Program-made: the position numbers and the translations under genes
Notes under the pieces: model-generated
Seen by the model: the letters and a program-made list of their open reading frames with translations, nothing else
Told to the model about the DNA's origin: nothing
Databases searched by the model: none
NCBI GenBank assembly: GCA_004298675.1
Contig: SCRI01000047.1
Coordinates: forward strand, 1 to 64,000
Origin: a bacterium
GTDB lineage: Bacteria; Vulcanimicrobiota; Vulcanimicrobiia; Vulcanimicrobiales; SCRA01
DNA length: 64,000 nt
Direction of reading: 5' to 3'
In this document: in pieces, positions 8,126 through 16,445 of the stretch
Numbering within the stretch: position 1 is the stretch's first letter
Layout: each line of letters begins with the position of its first letter

Positions 8126-8534
8126 CGCGCGGGCGGCAGGCACGAGAGATGTCTCACGCGTCGCGTCCCTGCTCCATACGGCGCATGCCGAGCGTACGCT
8201 GGAGGCTTACGAGCGTGCGGTCCGCGCCCGCATCGCCGAGGAGGATGGCGGGACGCTGGTTGCGGGGGAGGCCACGCTCTCTTGGGCGCTCGACGGCGGC
8301 GCGCTTTTTCTCTACGACTTGGTGGGCGAGGGCGATGCCCTTCGCGCCACGGTCGAGTTCGCCGAACGCTTGGCGAACCTGCGTTTCGCGGCGGTGCTTG
8401 CGGCCACGCTCTACGACGACGACCCGATGCTCGAGCGTCTCCGCGAGCTGGGGTTCCAGTCTGATTGGACGGAGCCTGAGGCCGCGGGTGGGCGTCTGCG
8501 CACGCTCGTCGGCCTCGTTCGCGCTGTCGCTTAA
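8115..8534 (+). CDS. Hypothetical protein, possible GNAT-like acyltransferase remnant
   Basis: A 139-aa acidic protein translationally coupled to the VOC gene. The pattern of an internal strand (GTLVAGEATLSWALDGG), a helix (AFAERLANLRF-like) and a final LRELGFQSDWTEPE segment recalls the end of GNAT N-acetyltransferases, where a C-terminal GF follows a helix. The acetyl-CoA loop (Q/RxxGxG/A) is not seen. The function is therefore not assigned. Its TAA shares a TTAA with the stop of the convergent gamma-carbonic-anhydrase-like gene. Confidence 0.6.
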   Translation: MESDARAAGTRDVSRVASLLHTAHAERTLEAYERAVRARIAEEDGGTLVAGEATLSWALDGGALFLYDLVGEGDALRATVEFAERLANLRFAAVLAATLYDDDPMLERLRELGFQSDWTEPEAAGGRLRTLVGLVRAVA

Positions 8535-9094
8535 GTTCCGGCCTCGGCCGGCGTCTCGATGATCTCGTGCATCTCGGGGTCACCGATGCCCTGCGAGAGG
8601 TAGGAGCGCGAGAGGTGCACGTACTCCGGAGCAGCTTTCTGCAGCCACTTGACGGATGTGCCGCCGAGCGGCTTCTTCACTGCGGCGGGAACGCCGGCCG
8701 CGACGACCTCGTCCGGTATCGCGACTCCGGAGCCGACCACGCTGCCCGCGCCCACCAACGAATGGGTTCCGACGCTGGCGTGGTTGAGCACCACCGAGTT
8801 GCTGCCGATCAGAGAGCCGTCTCCGATGGTGCAATCCTCCATATGCACGCAATGCCCGATCGTCACGTCGTTACCGATGATGGTCTGGCAGCCTTCGCTG
8901 ACGTGGATCACCGAGTTGTCTTGAATGGAGGTGCGCTCGCCCACGCGGATCGGACCGTTGTCGGCGCGGAGCACCGTGCCGAACCAAATGCTGGACTGCT
9001 CGCCGATCTCGACGTCACCGATCAGCACGGCCGTCGGGGCCACGAAGGCCGATCGGGCCACTCGCGGACGCTTCCCTCGGTATTCGATGTACAT
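8531..9094 (-). CDS. Gamma-class carbonic anhydrase / hexapeptide-repeat protein
   Basis: A 187-aa left-handed beta-helix protein. Repeated hexapeptides run from about residue 20 to 140 (VLIGDVEIGEQSSIWFG, IGDGSLIGSNSV, VGTHSLVGAGSVV). Candidate zinc ligands are the His in NSVIHV and the two His in TIGHCVHMEDC, which match the YrdA/PaaY/gamma-CA arrangement. Members are homotrimers with metal at subunit interfaces; many are carbonic anhydrase-like and some are acyl-CoA thioesterases or structural proteins. The C-terminal 40 residues form a helix. Activity cannot be decided from sequence alone. Confidence 0.88.
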   Translation of the reverse strand: MYIEYRGKRPRVARSAFVAPTAVLIGDVEIGEQSSIWFGTVLRADNGPIRVGERTSIQDNSVIHVSEGCQTIIGNDVTIGHCVHMEDCTIGDGSLIGSNSVVLNHASVGTHSLVGAGSVVGSGVAIPDEVVAAGVPAAVKKPLGGTSVKWLQKAAPEYVHLSRSYLSQGIGDPEMHEIIETPAEAGT

Positions 9095-9182
9095 CTACGT
9101 TCCCCACTGGACTGGAGCCGCGCTCCGGTCGGGCGGCGGCAGGGGCCACTCCTTCGCAGGATAGAATCTGACTCCCTACATC

Positions 9183-9410
9183 ATGGCCGACCACAAACAC
9201 AACTCGCCGCTGCGCGGGACGCGCGTGATCCCTCACCCGCGCGAAGACGATCCGCGCTATTCAGCCGTTAACTTCCGCTACGCGGGAGAGCAGGGACACA
9301 TTCACGAGGTCGTGCTCGCCGGCGGCCACGAGTTGGCCAAGGTCGGCTTCGCGGATAACCGGGTCGTCTACTACTTGTTGGAAGACCTGGAACTGCTGCC
9401 GCGCGACTAG
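9183..9410 (+). CDS. Hypothetical protein, 75 aa
   Basis: A small charged protein (His and Arg rich at the N-terminus, MADHKHNSPLRGTRVIPHPR) with a predicted beta-hairpin core ending LLEDLELLPRD. No signal peptide or membrane segment is seen. I do not recognise the family. It starts divergently 88 bp from the gamma-CA gene, and its TAG shares CTAG with the stop of the convergent nuclease gene. The tight stop overlap and good codon use favour it being real. Confidence 0.55.
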   Translation: MADHKHNSPLRGTRVIPHPREDDPRYSAVNFRYAGEQGHIHEVVLAGGHELAKVGFADNRVVYYLLEDLELLPRD

Positions 9411-10798
9411 AGCTCCAACGTCTCCGCGGGACCGGGCATCTCGACGCGCGCTCCGGTCAAGCGCGCTGCGAAGGCCCGCATGACCTGCTCGTCGCCGTGC
9501 ACCAGGATCGTTCGCGCGGGCTGCATGCGTTCACGCCAAGCGAGCAACTCACGCTGATCGGCATGTGCGGAGAAACCGTTGATCGTATGGATGCTTGCCT
9601 GCACGCGTACGTCGTCGCCGAAGAGACGGACGTGTTGCGCGCCGTCGATGATCAGGCGCGCCAGCGTGCCGGCGGCTGCATAACCGACGAAAGCCACGGC
9701 GCACTCGCGCCGCCAGAGATTGTGCTGAAGATGGCGGCGGATGCGGCCGCCGGTGGCCATGCCCGATCCGGCCAGAATGATGGCGCCGCTCTTGATGTCG
9801 TCGATGGCCTCCGATTCGGCGACTTCGCGCGTGATGTGCAAGCCCGGGACGGCGAAGGGATCGCTACCTTCACTGAATAGTTGCGCGGTCTCCGGCGCGA
9901 ACTCGTCTTCGTGGCGACGGTAGATCTCGGTGGCGCTGATCGCCATCGGCGAATCGAGGTAGACCTGCATCGCATTGGAGAGGCGTCGTTGCTGGATGCC
10001 CTGATGAAGAAAGTAGAGAATCTCCTGAGCCCGTTCGAGCGCGAAGGTAGGGATCAAGACGTTGCCGCCGCGCTCGAAGGTCTGTCCGATCACCGTGTAG
10101 AGCTCTTCGACGGAGGGCGCAATGGGTTTGTGGAGACGGTCGCCGTAGGTCGTCTCCATGACGACCGCGTCAATCGGAGGGTCGGGCGTGACGGGGGCGC
10201 GCAGCAACGGGCGCCCTGCGTTGCCGATATCTCCGGAGAAGACCACGCGCAAGGTTCGGTTGTTCTCGTTGGCTTCGAGGACAATGCTAGCCGAGCCGAG
10301 GATGTGACCGGCATCGAGGAACGTGGCGTGCAAGCCCTGCCCCAGCTCGATCGGTGCGCCGTATGCAGCCACGCGTCCGAAGCGCGCTAGTGCATCGAAG
10401 ACGTCCAATTCGCCGTAGAGCGGCTGCGGCGGTTGCTCGCCGTGACCGCGCCGCGCGGAGCGTTGGCCGCGGCGCTCCGCCTCCTCGCCTTGCAGATGGG
10501 CGGAGTCCAACAGGACCAGGCGCGCGAGATCGCGCGTGCCGGACGTGGCGATGATCTCGCCGTGGAAGCCGCGTTTGGTCAAGAGCGGCAGGCGGCCGCA
10601 GTGATCGAGATGGGCGTGCGTGAGGAGCACGATGTCGACGGCGGCGGGGTCGAAGCCGAAGTCGCCTGCGTTCTCCACCTCGAGCTCGCGTCCGCCCTGG
10701 AAGAGCCCGCAGTCGACGAGGATGCGCTTCCCGCCGGATTCGATCAGGTGGCAGGAGCCGGTGACACCGCGATCGGCTCCGTGGAAGGATAGCTTCAT
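9407..10798 (-). CDS. Beta-CASP metallo-beta-lactamase RNA nuclease
   Basis: A 463-aa protein. Motif 2 of the metallo-beta-lactamase fold is THAHLDHCG (HxHxDH). The Asp of FSGDIGN and the His of DAGHILGSAS are further metal ligands. The beta-CASP domain (METTYGDRLH, IPTFALERAQEILYFL, YLDSPMA) is followed by the C-terminal motif FSAHADQRELLAW and ILVHGDEQVM. This is the architecture of the CPSF73/YsH1-like RNA-processing exonucleases or endonucleases found in bacteria. It probably acts in RNA maturation or decay in the cytoplasm. Its start overlaps the stop of the LOG-family gene (ATGA), so the two form an operon. Confidence 0.9.
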   Translation of the reverse strand: MKLSFHGADRGVTGSCHLIESGGKRILVDCGLFQGGRELEVENAGDFGFDPAAVDIVLLTHAHLDHCGRLPLLTKRGFHGEIIATSGTRDLARLVLLDSAHLQGEEAERRGQRSARRGHGEQPPQPLYGELDVFDALARFGRVAAYGAPIELGQGLHATFLDAGHILGSASIVLEANENNRTLRVVFSGDIGNAGRPLLRAPVTPDPPIDAVVMETTYGDRLHKPIAPSVEELYTVIGQTFERGGNVLIPTFALERAQEILYFLHQGIQQRRLSNAMQVYLDSPMAISATEIYRRHEDEFAPETAQLFSEGSDPFAVPGLHITREVAESEAIDDIKSGAIILAGSGMATGGRIRRHLQHNLWRRECAVAFVGYAAAGTLARLIIDGAQHVRLFGDDVRVQASIHTINGFSAHADQRELLAWRERMQPARTILVHGDEQVMRAFAARLTGARVEMPGPAETLEL

Positions 10799-11754
10799 CG
10801 CGCCTCCAGCAAGGGTGTGCCGTTGTTCTCGTGCCAGCGCAGGATGCCGTTCCAGATCTCTTCTGCGCTCTCCGCGAACCAGAAGAGATCGCGGTCTTCC
10901 GCGTCGACGGTGCCTTCGCTAACGAGGAAATCGACGTCGAAGGCTCGGCGCCAGTATTCCTCGCCGACCAGGATGATCGGCAGTGGCGCCATCTTACGGG
11001 TCTGCACGAGCGTGAGCGTTTCGAAGAGTTCGTCGAAGGTGCCGTAGCCGCCGGGGAACGCCACCACGGCTTGCGCACGCAACATGAAGTGGAGTTTACG
11101 CAGCGCAAAGTAGTGGAAGCGAAAGCAGAGGTCCGGTGTGATGTACGGATTGGGAAACTGTTCGTGCGGGAGCGTGATGTTCAGACCGACGGAGCGCGCC
11201 CCGACATCGGATGCGCCGCGGTTCGCCGCCTCCATGATGCCTGGCCCGCCGCCGGTGACGACGACGAGGCGGCCGTCGCCGCGCCGTTCGCCCGCTTGCC
11301 CCACGAGCCGCCCCAGCTCGCGCGCGACGTCGTAATACCGGCTCTTCTCTTCGATGCGTACCGCAGCCGCCACGCGCTGGAGCAGTTCGGCGTTGCCGGG
11401 GTCGCGCGCGCTGGCGGCGCGCGCCTCTTGGAGGCGGTGCCGCGCTTGGACCGGCTCGGGCAGACGCGTGCTGCCTAGCACCACCACCGAACCGGAGATG
11501 CGGTGCTGCTGCAGCAGCAGCTCCGCCTTCCAGTAGTCGAGTTCGAGGCGCACCGAGCGCGTGTCGTCACGGTGCAGGAAGTCGACGTCTTGATCGGCTT
11601 GGCGGTAGTTCGGATTTGCGAGGATCTGGGCAAGCCGTTGCGGAGCCTCGGGATCCTCCTCGCCGGACTTAGGCCGCTGCCACGGCAGTGGCTCGCGGCG
11701 TTCGCGCGGATGCGCGGGCTTCGGAATGCGGCGACTGCCCCGGTGTTCCCCCAT
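10795..11754 (-). CDS. LOG family protein (TIGR00730-like nucleotide phosphoribohydrolase)
   Basis: A 319-aa Rossmann-fold protein. VVTGGGPGIMEAANRGA and FPGGYGTFDELFE (the PGGxGTxxE motif) mark the LOG / lysine-decarboxylase-like family, whose characterised members hydrolyse nucleoside 5'-monophosphates such as cytokinin riboside monophosphates. The N-terminal ~85 residues are an extension rich in charged residues. ATG 11754 is chosen because GGAGGG lies just upstream; a GTG at 11766 is also open. It precedes the beta-CASP nuclease with a 4-bp overlap. The biological substrate is unknown. Confidence 0.85.
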   Translation of the reverse strand: MGEHRGSRRIPKPAHPRERREPLPWQRPKSGEEDPEAPQRLAQILANPNYRQADQDVDFLHRDDTRSVRLELDYWKAELLLQQHRISGSVVVLGSTRLPEPVQARHRLQEARAASARDPGNAELLQRVAAAVRIEEKSRYYDVARELGRLVGQAGERRGDGRLVVVTGGGPGIMEAANRGASDVGARSVGLNITLPHEQFPNPYITPDLCFRFHYFALRKLHFMLRAQAVVAFPGGYGTFDELFETLTLVQTRKMAPLPIILVGEEYWRRAFDVDFLVSEGTVDAEDRDLFWFAESAEEIWNGILRWHENNGTPLLEAR

Positions 11755-11830
11755 CGCGCCCTCCACCAGACTGCCGGGATCGCCGGCTGATGCGGCGGTT
11801 CAGGGCGCGAAGAAGCAGCCCCTTCCTCTC

Positions 11831-11995
11831 TTACGGAACGTCGCAAGGAGGATGGCCGCAGGCGCAGGTCTCCTCTTCTTCGTCCGACTCTTCGCTGTCC
11901 CGGCAATAGTCGCTGCAGAACGCATTTTCATCCACTTGCGCCATGATGCGGCAAACGCATTTGGCGTGGCCACACTCCACGGTTTCCTGGCTCAT
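11831..11995 (-). CDS. Metallothionein-like protein, 54 aa
   Basis: A very small Cys/His-rich protein. The pattern is ECGHAKCVC (Cys 8, 13, 15), FCSDYC (Cys 27, 31), an acidic linker of Glu/Asp/Ser, then CACGHPPC (Cys 44, 46, 51): eight Cys plus His10 and His48. This matches the prokaryotic metallothionein family (SmtA/BmtA), whose zinc finger-like YCS..C centre and CxCGHxxC end chelate Zn, Cd or Cu. A perfect AAGGAGG (12004-12010 on this strand) stands 8 bp before the ATG, strongly supporting translation. It lies downstream of no obvious operon partner, between the LOG gene and a tRNA. Confidence 0.85.
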   Translation of the reverse strand: MSQETVECGHAKCVCRIMAQVDENAFCSDYCRDSEESDEEEETCACGHPPCDVP

Positions 11996-12146
11996 CGTCG
12001 GGTCCTCCTTGGAAGGATCATGTCAAAGGGGTGTGTATGCGATGCGATGGGTGCAAGAAGAAGTGGCTCTGGCGAGGCTAGCAGGGGCCTGCGTTCCGGC
12101 GTTGAACGAGGCCCGCTGCGCCTGCCGGAGCGCTGCGCTGTATGAC

Positions 12147-12222
12147 GCCGACGTAGCTCAGTTGGTAGAGCAGCTGATTCGTAATCAGCAGGCCGTCAGT
12201 TCGAGTCTGACCGTCGGCTCCA
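12147..12222 (+). tRNA. tRNA-Thr (anticodon CGT)
   Basis: A 76-nt cloverleaf. The 7-bp acceptor stem is GCCGACG/CGTCGGC, the D arm is GCTC..GAGC, the anticodon stem CTGAT/ATCAG carries the loop TTCGTAA with anticodon CGT at 12180-12182, and the T arm is GTCAG TTCGAGT CTGAC. The discriminator T and an encoded CCA (12220-12222) complete the 3' end. It reads ACG threonine codons, which are frequent in this GC-rich genome. Confidence 0.97.
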
Positions 12223-12251
12223 GCGCTTCGTGTCGGCGACCGCGCGCATCC

Positions 12252-13271
12252 TCAGGGTACTACGACGATACGGCCGCGAACGCTGCCGGAAGCCAGCGCT
12301 GCGTGTGCTTGAGCGGCTTCGGATAAACGGAAGACGGCGCCTACCCTCGCGTGCAGCCGTCCGGATGCCAAAAGGCGGTTGATCGTACGTGCAGCTCGCG
12401 CTAGATCGCGGATGGAAGCGTTGCTGATAGCAAACCCATGCAGCGTTAGATCGTTCGTGTACAGCGCACCAACCGGAAGAGTCGGATCAGACCCCCGCAA
12501 GCCGGACATGACGACGGCCCTGCCGCCCAAGCCAAGTAGCGGCAAACATTGCGCAACATCGTTGCGGCCGCTGGTATCCCACCACACGTCGATCGCACCG
12601 GCAGCGGCTACGCGCACCTGCGCATAGAGATCTCGCGAGTGGAAGTCTAACACGGTCTCGGCGCCGCAGCCTTTGACCCACGCATGGTCCGCCGGTGCCG
12701 CCGTTGCGATGACGCGAGCACCCATGGCGCTCGCCACCTGGACGACCGCACTGCCGACGCCGCCGCCCGCGCCTTCGACAAAGATGGTCTCGCCGGCTTG
12801 CAATCTGGCTTCGCGCTCGAGGCCGATGTGTGCTGTCGCGGCGGTATGCAGCAGCGCCGCAGCCTCTCTTACCTCGGCTCCGGCGGGCAACGCGTAAAGG
12901 CGATTCGCCGCAACCACGGCATATTCAGCGAAGGCCCCTTGACGGCCATGGTGCCCGAGACTGTTGCACCAGACACGATCGCCGGGCCTAAAGGCTGACA
13001 CGCCCGGGCCAAGCTCAACCACCGTTCCGATGAGGTCGCGGCCAATGACGAAAGGAAACGGGGTATGGGTGCGATAGGCTCCTGACCGCACGAAGAGGTC
13101 GACATGGTTGACGTCGCTGGCCTCCATGCGGACCAGCACGTCCGTCGGGCCTGGGCGCGGAAGCGGGAGCTCCCCCACCTGAATGTTGTCGACGCCACCC
13201 GTTTCGCGGATAAATGCTGCGCGCATGCTGCGCGGGATCGATATGGCAGCCGTCACTGGGAGCACTCCCAT
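12252..13271 (-). CDS. Quinone oxidoreductase-like NADPH-dependent MDR protein
   Basis: A 339-aa medium-chain dehydrogenase/reductase. The GroES-like N-domain contains VLVRMEASDVNHVDLFVRSG and GRDLIGTVVELGPGV; the zinc ligands of alcohol dehydrogenases are absent (the usual Cys is replaced and the GHE His is Arg-Asp), so it is of the zinc-free quinone oxidoreductase type. The Rossmann domain has EGAGGGVGSAVVQVA. It probably reduces quinones or enones with NADPH. The start could instead be the internal ATG giving MRAAFIRETGG (13226); no clear ribosome binding site distinguishes them. It stands alone between the tRNA and the dikinase operon. Confidence 0.85.
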   Translation of the reverse strand: MGVLPVTAAISIPRSMRAAFIRETGGVDNIQVGELPLPRPGPTDVLVRMEASDVNHVDLFVRSGAYRTHTPFPFVIGRDLIGTVVELGPGVSAFRPGDRVWCNSLGHHGRQGAFAEYAVVAANRLYALPAGAEVREAAALLHTAATAHIGLEREARLQAGETIFVEGAGGGVGSAVVQVASAMGARVIATAAPADHAWVKGCGAETVLDFHSRDLYAQVRVAAAGAIDVWWDTSGRNDVAQCLPLLGLGGRAVVMSGLRGSDPTLPVGALYTNDLTLHGFAISNASIRDLARAARTINRLLASGRLHARVGAVFRLSEAAQAHAALASGSVRGRIVVVP

Positions 13272-13310
13272 GGGCGCATTGCATGTCCTGATTGATGATG
13301 GCCGGTAACG

Positions 13311-15056
13311 TTATCCTGCCGGGAGCGCGTGTTCTGCGTGCAGCAGTGTAACGCGTCCGGCAGTGCCGTCGACGGCGGCAAGCAGCGGCCCGGTGAAATC
13401 GAACGCGGCTCCCGCGTCGCAGCCGACGACGGCGGGGACGGAAAGGGAGCGCGCTACCTCGATGAAATGGGCGCTGGGGCCGCCGCCGACGCTGATCAGC
13501 GCAGCGGCGTTCCAGAGCAGCGGCGCGTACCCCGGAAGTGGGTACGGCACCACCAACACCCCTCTGCGCGCCGGGCGCGGGCTATCGGGCCGCGCGGCAA
13601 ACCAGGCGCTGCCGGCACCGATACCCGGTGCCGCTGGCGTACCTGAGTACACGTTGCCGTTCGCCGCCACGGTTAGATAGACGAAGGGCTCCCAACCCTC
13701 GCGCGCGGCAGCCGTTCGCGATCGCGTGAGGTGCGGGCGCGCCAAGGCGCGCTCGAGGTCATTCACGCTCGTGCGCCAGACGTCGTCTATCTGCGCGAAC
13801 AATCCGGCCTCCACCAGCCCTTGACCGAGGCCGCGCAGCAATGCCACGAGGCGCACGCCTTGCGTGATGTTGGGCAGGTTCCCCGCGCCCAGCGTCCGCA
13901 GCGCCGCTTCCCGCAGTCCGTCGCGCAACACCGCGAGCGCCTCGGTTGCCTTCCGCGCGCGCTCAACACCGCGGTGACCGGAGTGGTCCCAGGTAGCTGC
14001 CGTTAGCCTGGCCGCAATGGCCTGTGCCTCTGCAAAGGCATCCGCTGGATCCGCGGTGGCTACGGGCGTCACCGCGGCAGGCGCGGGAAAGTCGGCCGCT
14101 CCCACTGCCCACGGGAGCACCAACGCATCGCCGAGCGGGCCACCGTACTGTGTTGCCAGACGAGCGATGCGCACCGCTACCGGCACGGCGAACGCGGGCG
14201 CGGATGCCGGGGTCTCGTTCCGGCGTTCCAACTTCGGAAGCGGTGCCGCAGGACGCGCTTGCAGGAGCAGTACGCCTCGCTCAGGCGCCCAGCCCCATTC
14301 GATCAAGTCGTCCTCGAAGGCAGCGTGTACTGCGTGCGCGATGCTCGCGACTTCCCGGAAGATCGACGCGTCCACATCGGCCAACTCGGCGGGTGCCTGT
14401 ACGGCACCGTCGGCCGTCACGACCACGCGGTATCCCGGCACCCAGCCGCCGAGGAGGTTCGCGGGCGAGCCGCGCGTCACCGTGACGATCGTGGTGCCGG
14501 CGCCGGCGAGCGCCGCCACTCCGGCTACGGCAAAGGATGCGGCGGGTTGGATCAGCACAGCTAGGCGCTGTCCTGCGGGGGTGATGCCGAGCTCCTCGCA
14601 GCGCTCGATGACGTCGCGCGAGAAGGCCGAGGCCCAGCAGCCGCGGATCGCCGTCCCAAGATCTGCCGGCGCCACGCCTACGTATGACGTGTAGGCCCCG
14701 GCCCACGCGGCATCGAGTTCTAGAGCGCTCGACGAGCGCACCACGAGCGACGCTCCCAAAGGCTGCGTCGCTGCATGCAATTCCATCATCAGGGCGGGAT
14801 CCAACTCTGCGCCCATGATGGCGAGCCTGGCTCCACCGCTGCCGCGTGTAACGGCCGCCGCCGCGCCGAGTGCCAGCGCGCCCTCCGCCTCGCAGGCCGG
14901 GATCACCACACCCTGCAACGCGGGCAACCCGAGTCTGCGCGCCTGCGCTAGACGTGCAGCCTTGGCTCCGACGGTGTCGGACGCCGGCACCTCCACCGCA
15001 TCGTCCAACACAACGACCCGGCGCGTGACTTGGCCGCGAGGACGGGGAGAAGCCAC
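13311..15056 (-). CDS. Compact PEP-synthase / rifampin-phosphotransferase-like dikinase
   Basis: A 581-aa protein. The N-terminal ATP-grasp part (about 10-290) has VGAKAARLAQARRLGLP, VRSSSALELDAAWAGAYTS, VLIQPAASF and a final LLQARPAAPL, as in PEP synthase and rifampin phosphotransferase. The C-terminal swivelling domain contains GGPSAHFIEVARSLSVPAVV, with the phospho-acceptor His in the expected place. The middle ~200 residues are divergent and the PEP-binding TIM barrel is missing. The order ATP-grasp, variable domain, His domain is that of rifampin phosphotransferase, but it is about 280 residues shorter. The GTG at 15056 lies 5 bp after the M24 gene stop, so it is co-transcribed with it. 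The small-molecule substrate is unknown. Confidence 0.75.
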   Translation of the reverse strand: MASPRPRGQVTRRVVVLDDAVEVPASDTVGAKAARLAQARRLGLPALQGVVIPACEAEGALALGAAAAVTRGSGGARLAIMGAELDPALMMELHAATQPLGASLVVRSSSALELDAAWAGAYTSYVGVAPADLGTAIRGCWASAFSRDVIERCEELGITPAGQRLAVLIQPAASFAVAGVAALAGAGTTIVTVTRGSPANLLGGWVPGYRVVVTADGAVQAPAELADVDASIFREVASIAHAVHAAFEDDLIEWGWAPERGVLLLQARPAAPLPKLERRNETPASAPAFAVPVAVRIARLATQYGGPLGDALVLPWAVGAADFPAPAAVTPVATADPADAFAEAQAIAARLTAATWDHSGHRGVERARKATEALAVLRDGLREAALRTLGAGNLPNITQGVRLVALLRGLGQGLVEAGLFAQIDDVWRTSVNDLERALARPHLTRSRTAAAREGWEPFVYLTVAANGNVYSGTPAAPGIGAGSAWFAARPDSPRPARRGVLVVPYPLPGYAPLLWNAAALISVGGGPSAHFIEVARSLSVPAVVGCDAGAAFDFTGPLLAAVDGTAGRVTLLHAEHALPAG

Positions 15057-15061
15057 GTGCT

Positions 15062-16297
15062 CTAGCCGCAGACGGTGATCTCTTTGACTGGGAACGTGGA
15101 GATCAGCTCGGTGCGGTCTTCGTGAACGATGAGCATCTCCTCGAGACGGACGCCGAAGTCGTGGACCTTGCCGTGTTGCGTCTCCAGCGCAAAGACCATT
15201 CCAGGCTCGATGACCTGAGGAAAGTCCAACGACCAGATGCGTGAGATCACCGGCATGTCGTATTGCGCCAAGCCCAAGCCATGACCCCAGAGATTCGCCG
15301 CGGCCTGATCCTCGTCTTCGTAGCCCCAGGTCTCCTGGGCGGAAGGCCACTTGGAGGCGATGTCGCGCGTGGTCGCGCCGGCTTTGACGGCGCCGATGGC
15401 GTCGTAGAGCCACTTGTAGGCGAGATCATAGTAGCGCTTGTGCTCGTCGGTAGGCTTCCCGCCCACGCAGTACGTGCGGTAGTAGCACGACTTGAAGCCG
15501 TTCCACGTGAGAGCGGCTAGATCGATGATCACCAACTCGCCTGGCCGGATGATGCGGTCGGAGAAGTTGCGCCAGTTCGGCCACGCGTTGGGACCGGAGG
15601 AGACGATGACGTCCTCCACGTCTTCCATGCCCGGAATGTTGTAGAGGTACTGCATCCCAAACGCCGTGACTTGATTCTCGGTCAGGCCGGGTTTGAGCAT
15701 CTTGGAGAATTCGTAGTGCAGCGCATCGCCGATGGCGCCGACGATACGCATCGCTTCGTGCTCGTCCTTATTCTTGACGGCGCGCGCCTGCATCATCGGC
15801 GTCATCCCGTCGGTCCACTTGATCCCGGCCTTCTCAAAGGCTCTAATCATGTTGATGTCGATGAAGTCGACGCCCAGGGGCTGGTCTTTTACACCCGCTT
15901 CCTCCAGTGCGTCGAGCAGCGCCTTGACGAACTTGTCGACTTGCGTGGCCGAGGCGGGACCGGCGGCCCCTTTGATCCAGGCAAACGAGTGCCGGATGTT
16001 CTCCGGCTTGAGCCAGGGAGAGTGACGTGCCACGTGGATGCCGATGTCGCCCTGCTCGAAGAGGATCGGCTCTTTGCCCTCCACCAGGACCGCATAACGC
16101 AGTCCCGGCTTGAGGCGATTCCAGCCCGGGGTGAGCGTCGAGGTGATGTACCTGACGTTCTCGTCGTACATGCACAGCATGGCGCCTAGGCCATGGGTGC
16201 GCATGGCCGCACGCGCGCGCTCCAAGCGGTGCTCGCGCATGCGCTGCCAGTTGATCCGCTCTTGCCAATCGGTACCGACACTACCGAACGAAGCCAT
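15062..16297 (-). CDS. M24 (pita-bread) metallopeptidase family protein, altered metal site
   Basis: A 411-aa protein of the Xaa-Pro aminopeptidase / creatinase / DddP fold. The N-domain (about 1-170) is followed by a catalytic-like domain with VSSGPNAWPNWRNFSDR, IIDLAALTWNGFKSCYYRTY, WGHGLGL, FALETQHG and GVRLEEMLIV. The first Asp, the GHG His and both Glu ligands are present, but the second Asp (normally GYxSDxTR) is Cys in GFKSCYYR. The domain arrangement recalls the DMSP lyase DddP as well as creatinase-type enzymes. The ATG has GAGGAG upstream. It is first in an operon with the dikinase, under a TetR-operator promoter. The substrate is unknown. Confidence 0.8.
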   Translation of the reverse strand: MASFGSVGTDWQERINWQRMREHRLERARAAMRTHGLGAMLCMYDENVRYITSTLTPGWNRLKPGLRYAVLVEGKEPILFEQGDIGIHVARHSPWLKPENIRHSFAWIKGAAGPASATQVDKFVKALLDALEEAGVKDQPLGVDFIDINMIRAFEKAGIKWTDGMTPMMQARAVKNKDEHEAMRIVGAIGDALHYEFSKMLKPGLTENQVTAFGMQYLYNIPGMEDVEDVIVSSGPNAWPNWRNFSDRIIRPGELVIIDLAALTWNGFKSCYYRTYCVGGKPTDEHKRYYDLAYKWLYDAIGAVKAGATTRDIASKWPSAQETWGYEDEDQAAANLWGHGLGLAQYDMPVISRIWSLDFPQVIEPGMVFALETQHGKVHDFGVRLEEMLIVHEDRTELISTFPVKEITVCG

Positions 16298-16339
16298 GGT
16301 ATATGCTCCTCAATCGAGCTGCGGATACCCGACACCTTA

Positions 16340-16355
16340 TTTATCTTTCGATAAA
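16340..16355. promoter_or_regulatory. TetR-type operator, copy 1
   Basis: The 16-bp palindrome TTTATC-TTTC-GATAAA overlaps the -10 box of the leftward promoter for the M24/dikinase operon. Its exact reverse complement occurs at 17219-17234 on the other side of the TetR gene. Perfect 6-bp half sites with a 4-bp centre suit a TetR dimer. That the neighbouring TetR binds it is inference from position and duplication. Confidence 0.8.
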
Positions 16356-16379
16356 ACAACATGCCGGCTGATCTGTCAA
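16351..16379 (-). promoter_or_regulatory. Promoter of the M24-dikinase operon
   Basis: On the minus strand: TTGACA (16379-16374), a 17-bp spacer, then TTTTAT (16356-16351). The operator palindrome runs over the -10 box and the start site. The M24 start codon lies about 54 bp downstream of the -10 box. Confidence 0.75.
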
Positions 16380-16445
16380 GAGTGGGCCTATGTCCGCTGC
16401 CGGCAACGCGAGGGAGCCGCGTTTTCTCGTCGCGAAGCCGTGGGC

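Noticed and set aside
13311-15413. N-terminal extension of the dikinase to 700 aa
   Set aside because: The extra ~119 codons overlap the end of the M24 gene out of frame and give Arg/His-rich sequence; GTG 15056 gives a natural ATP-grasp start.
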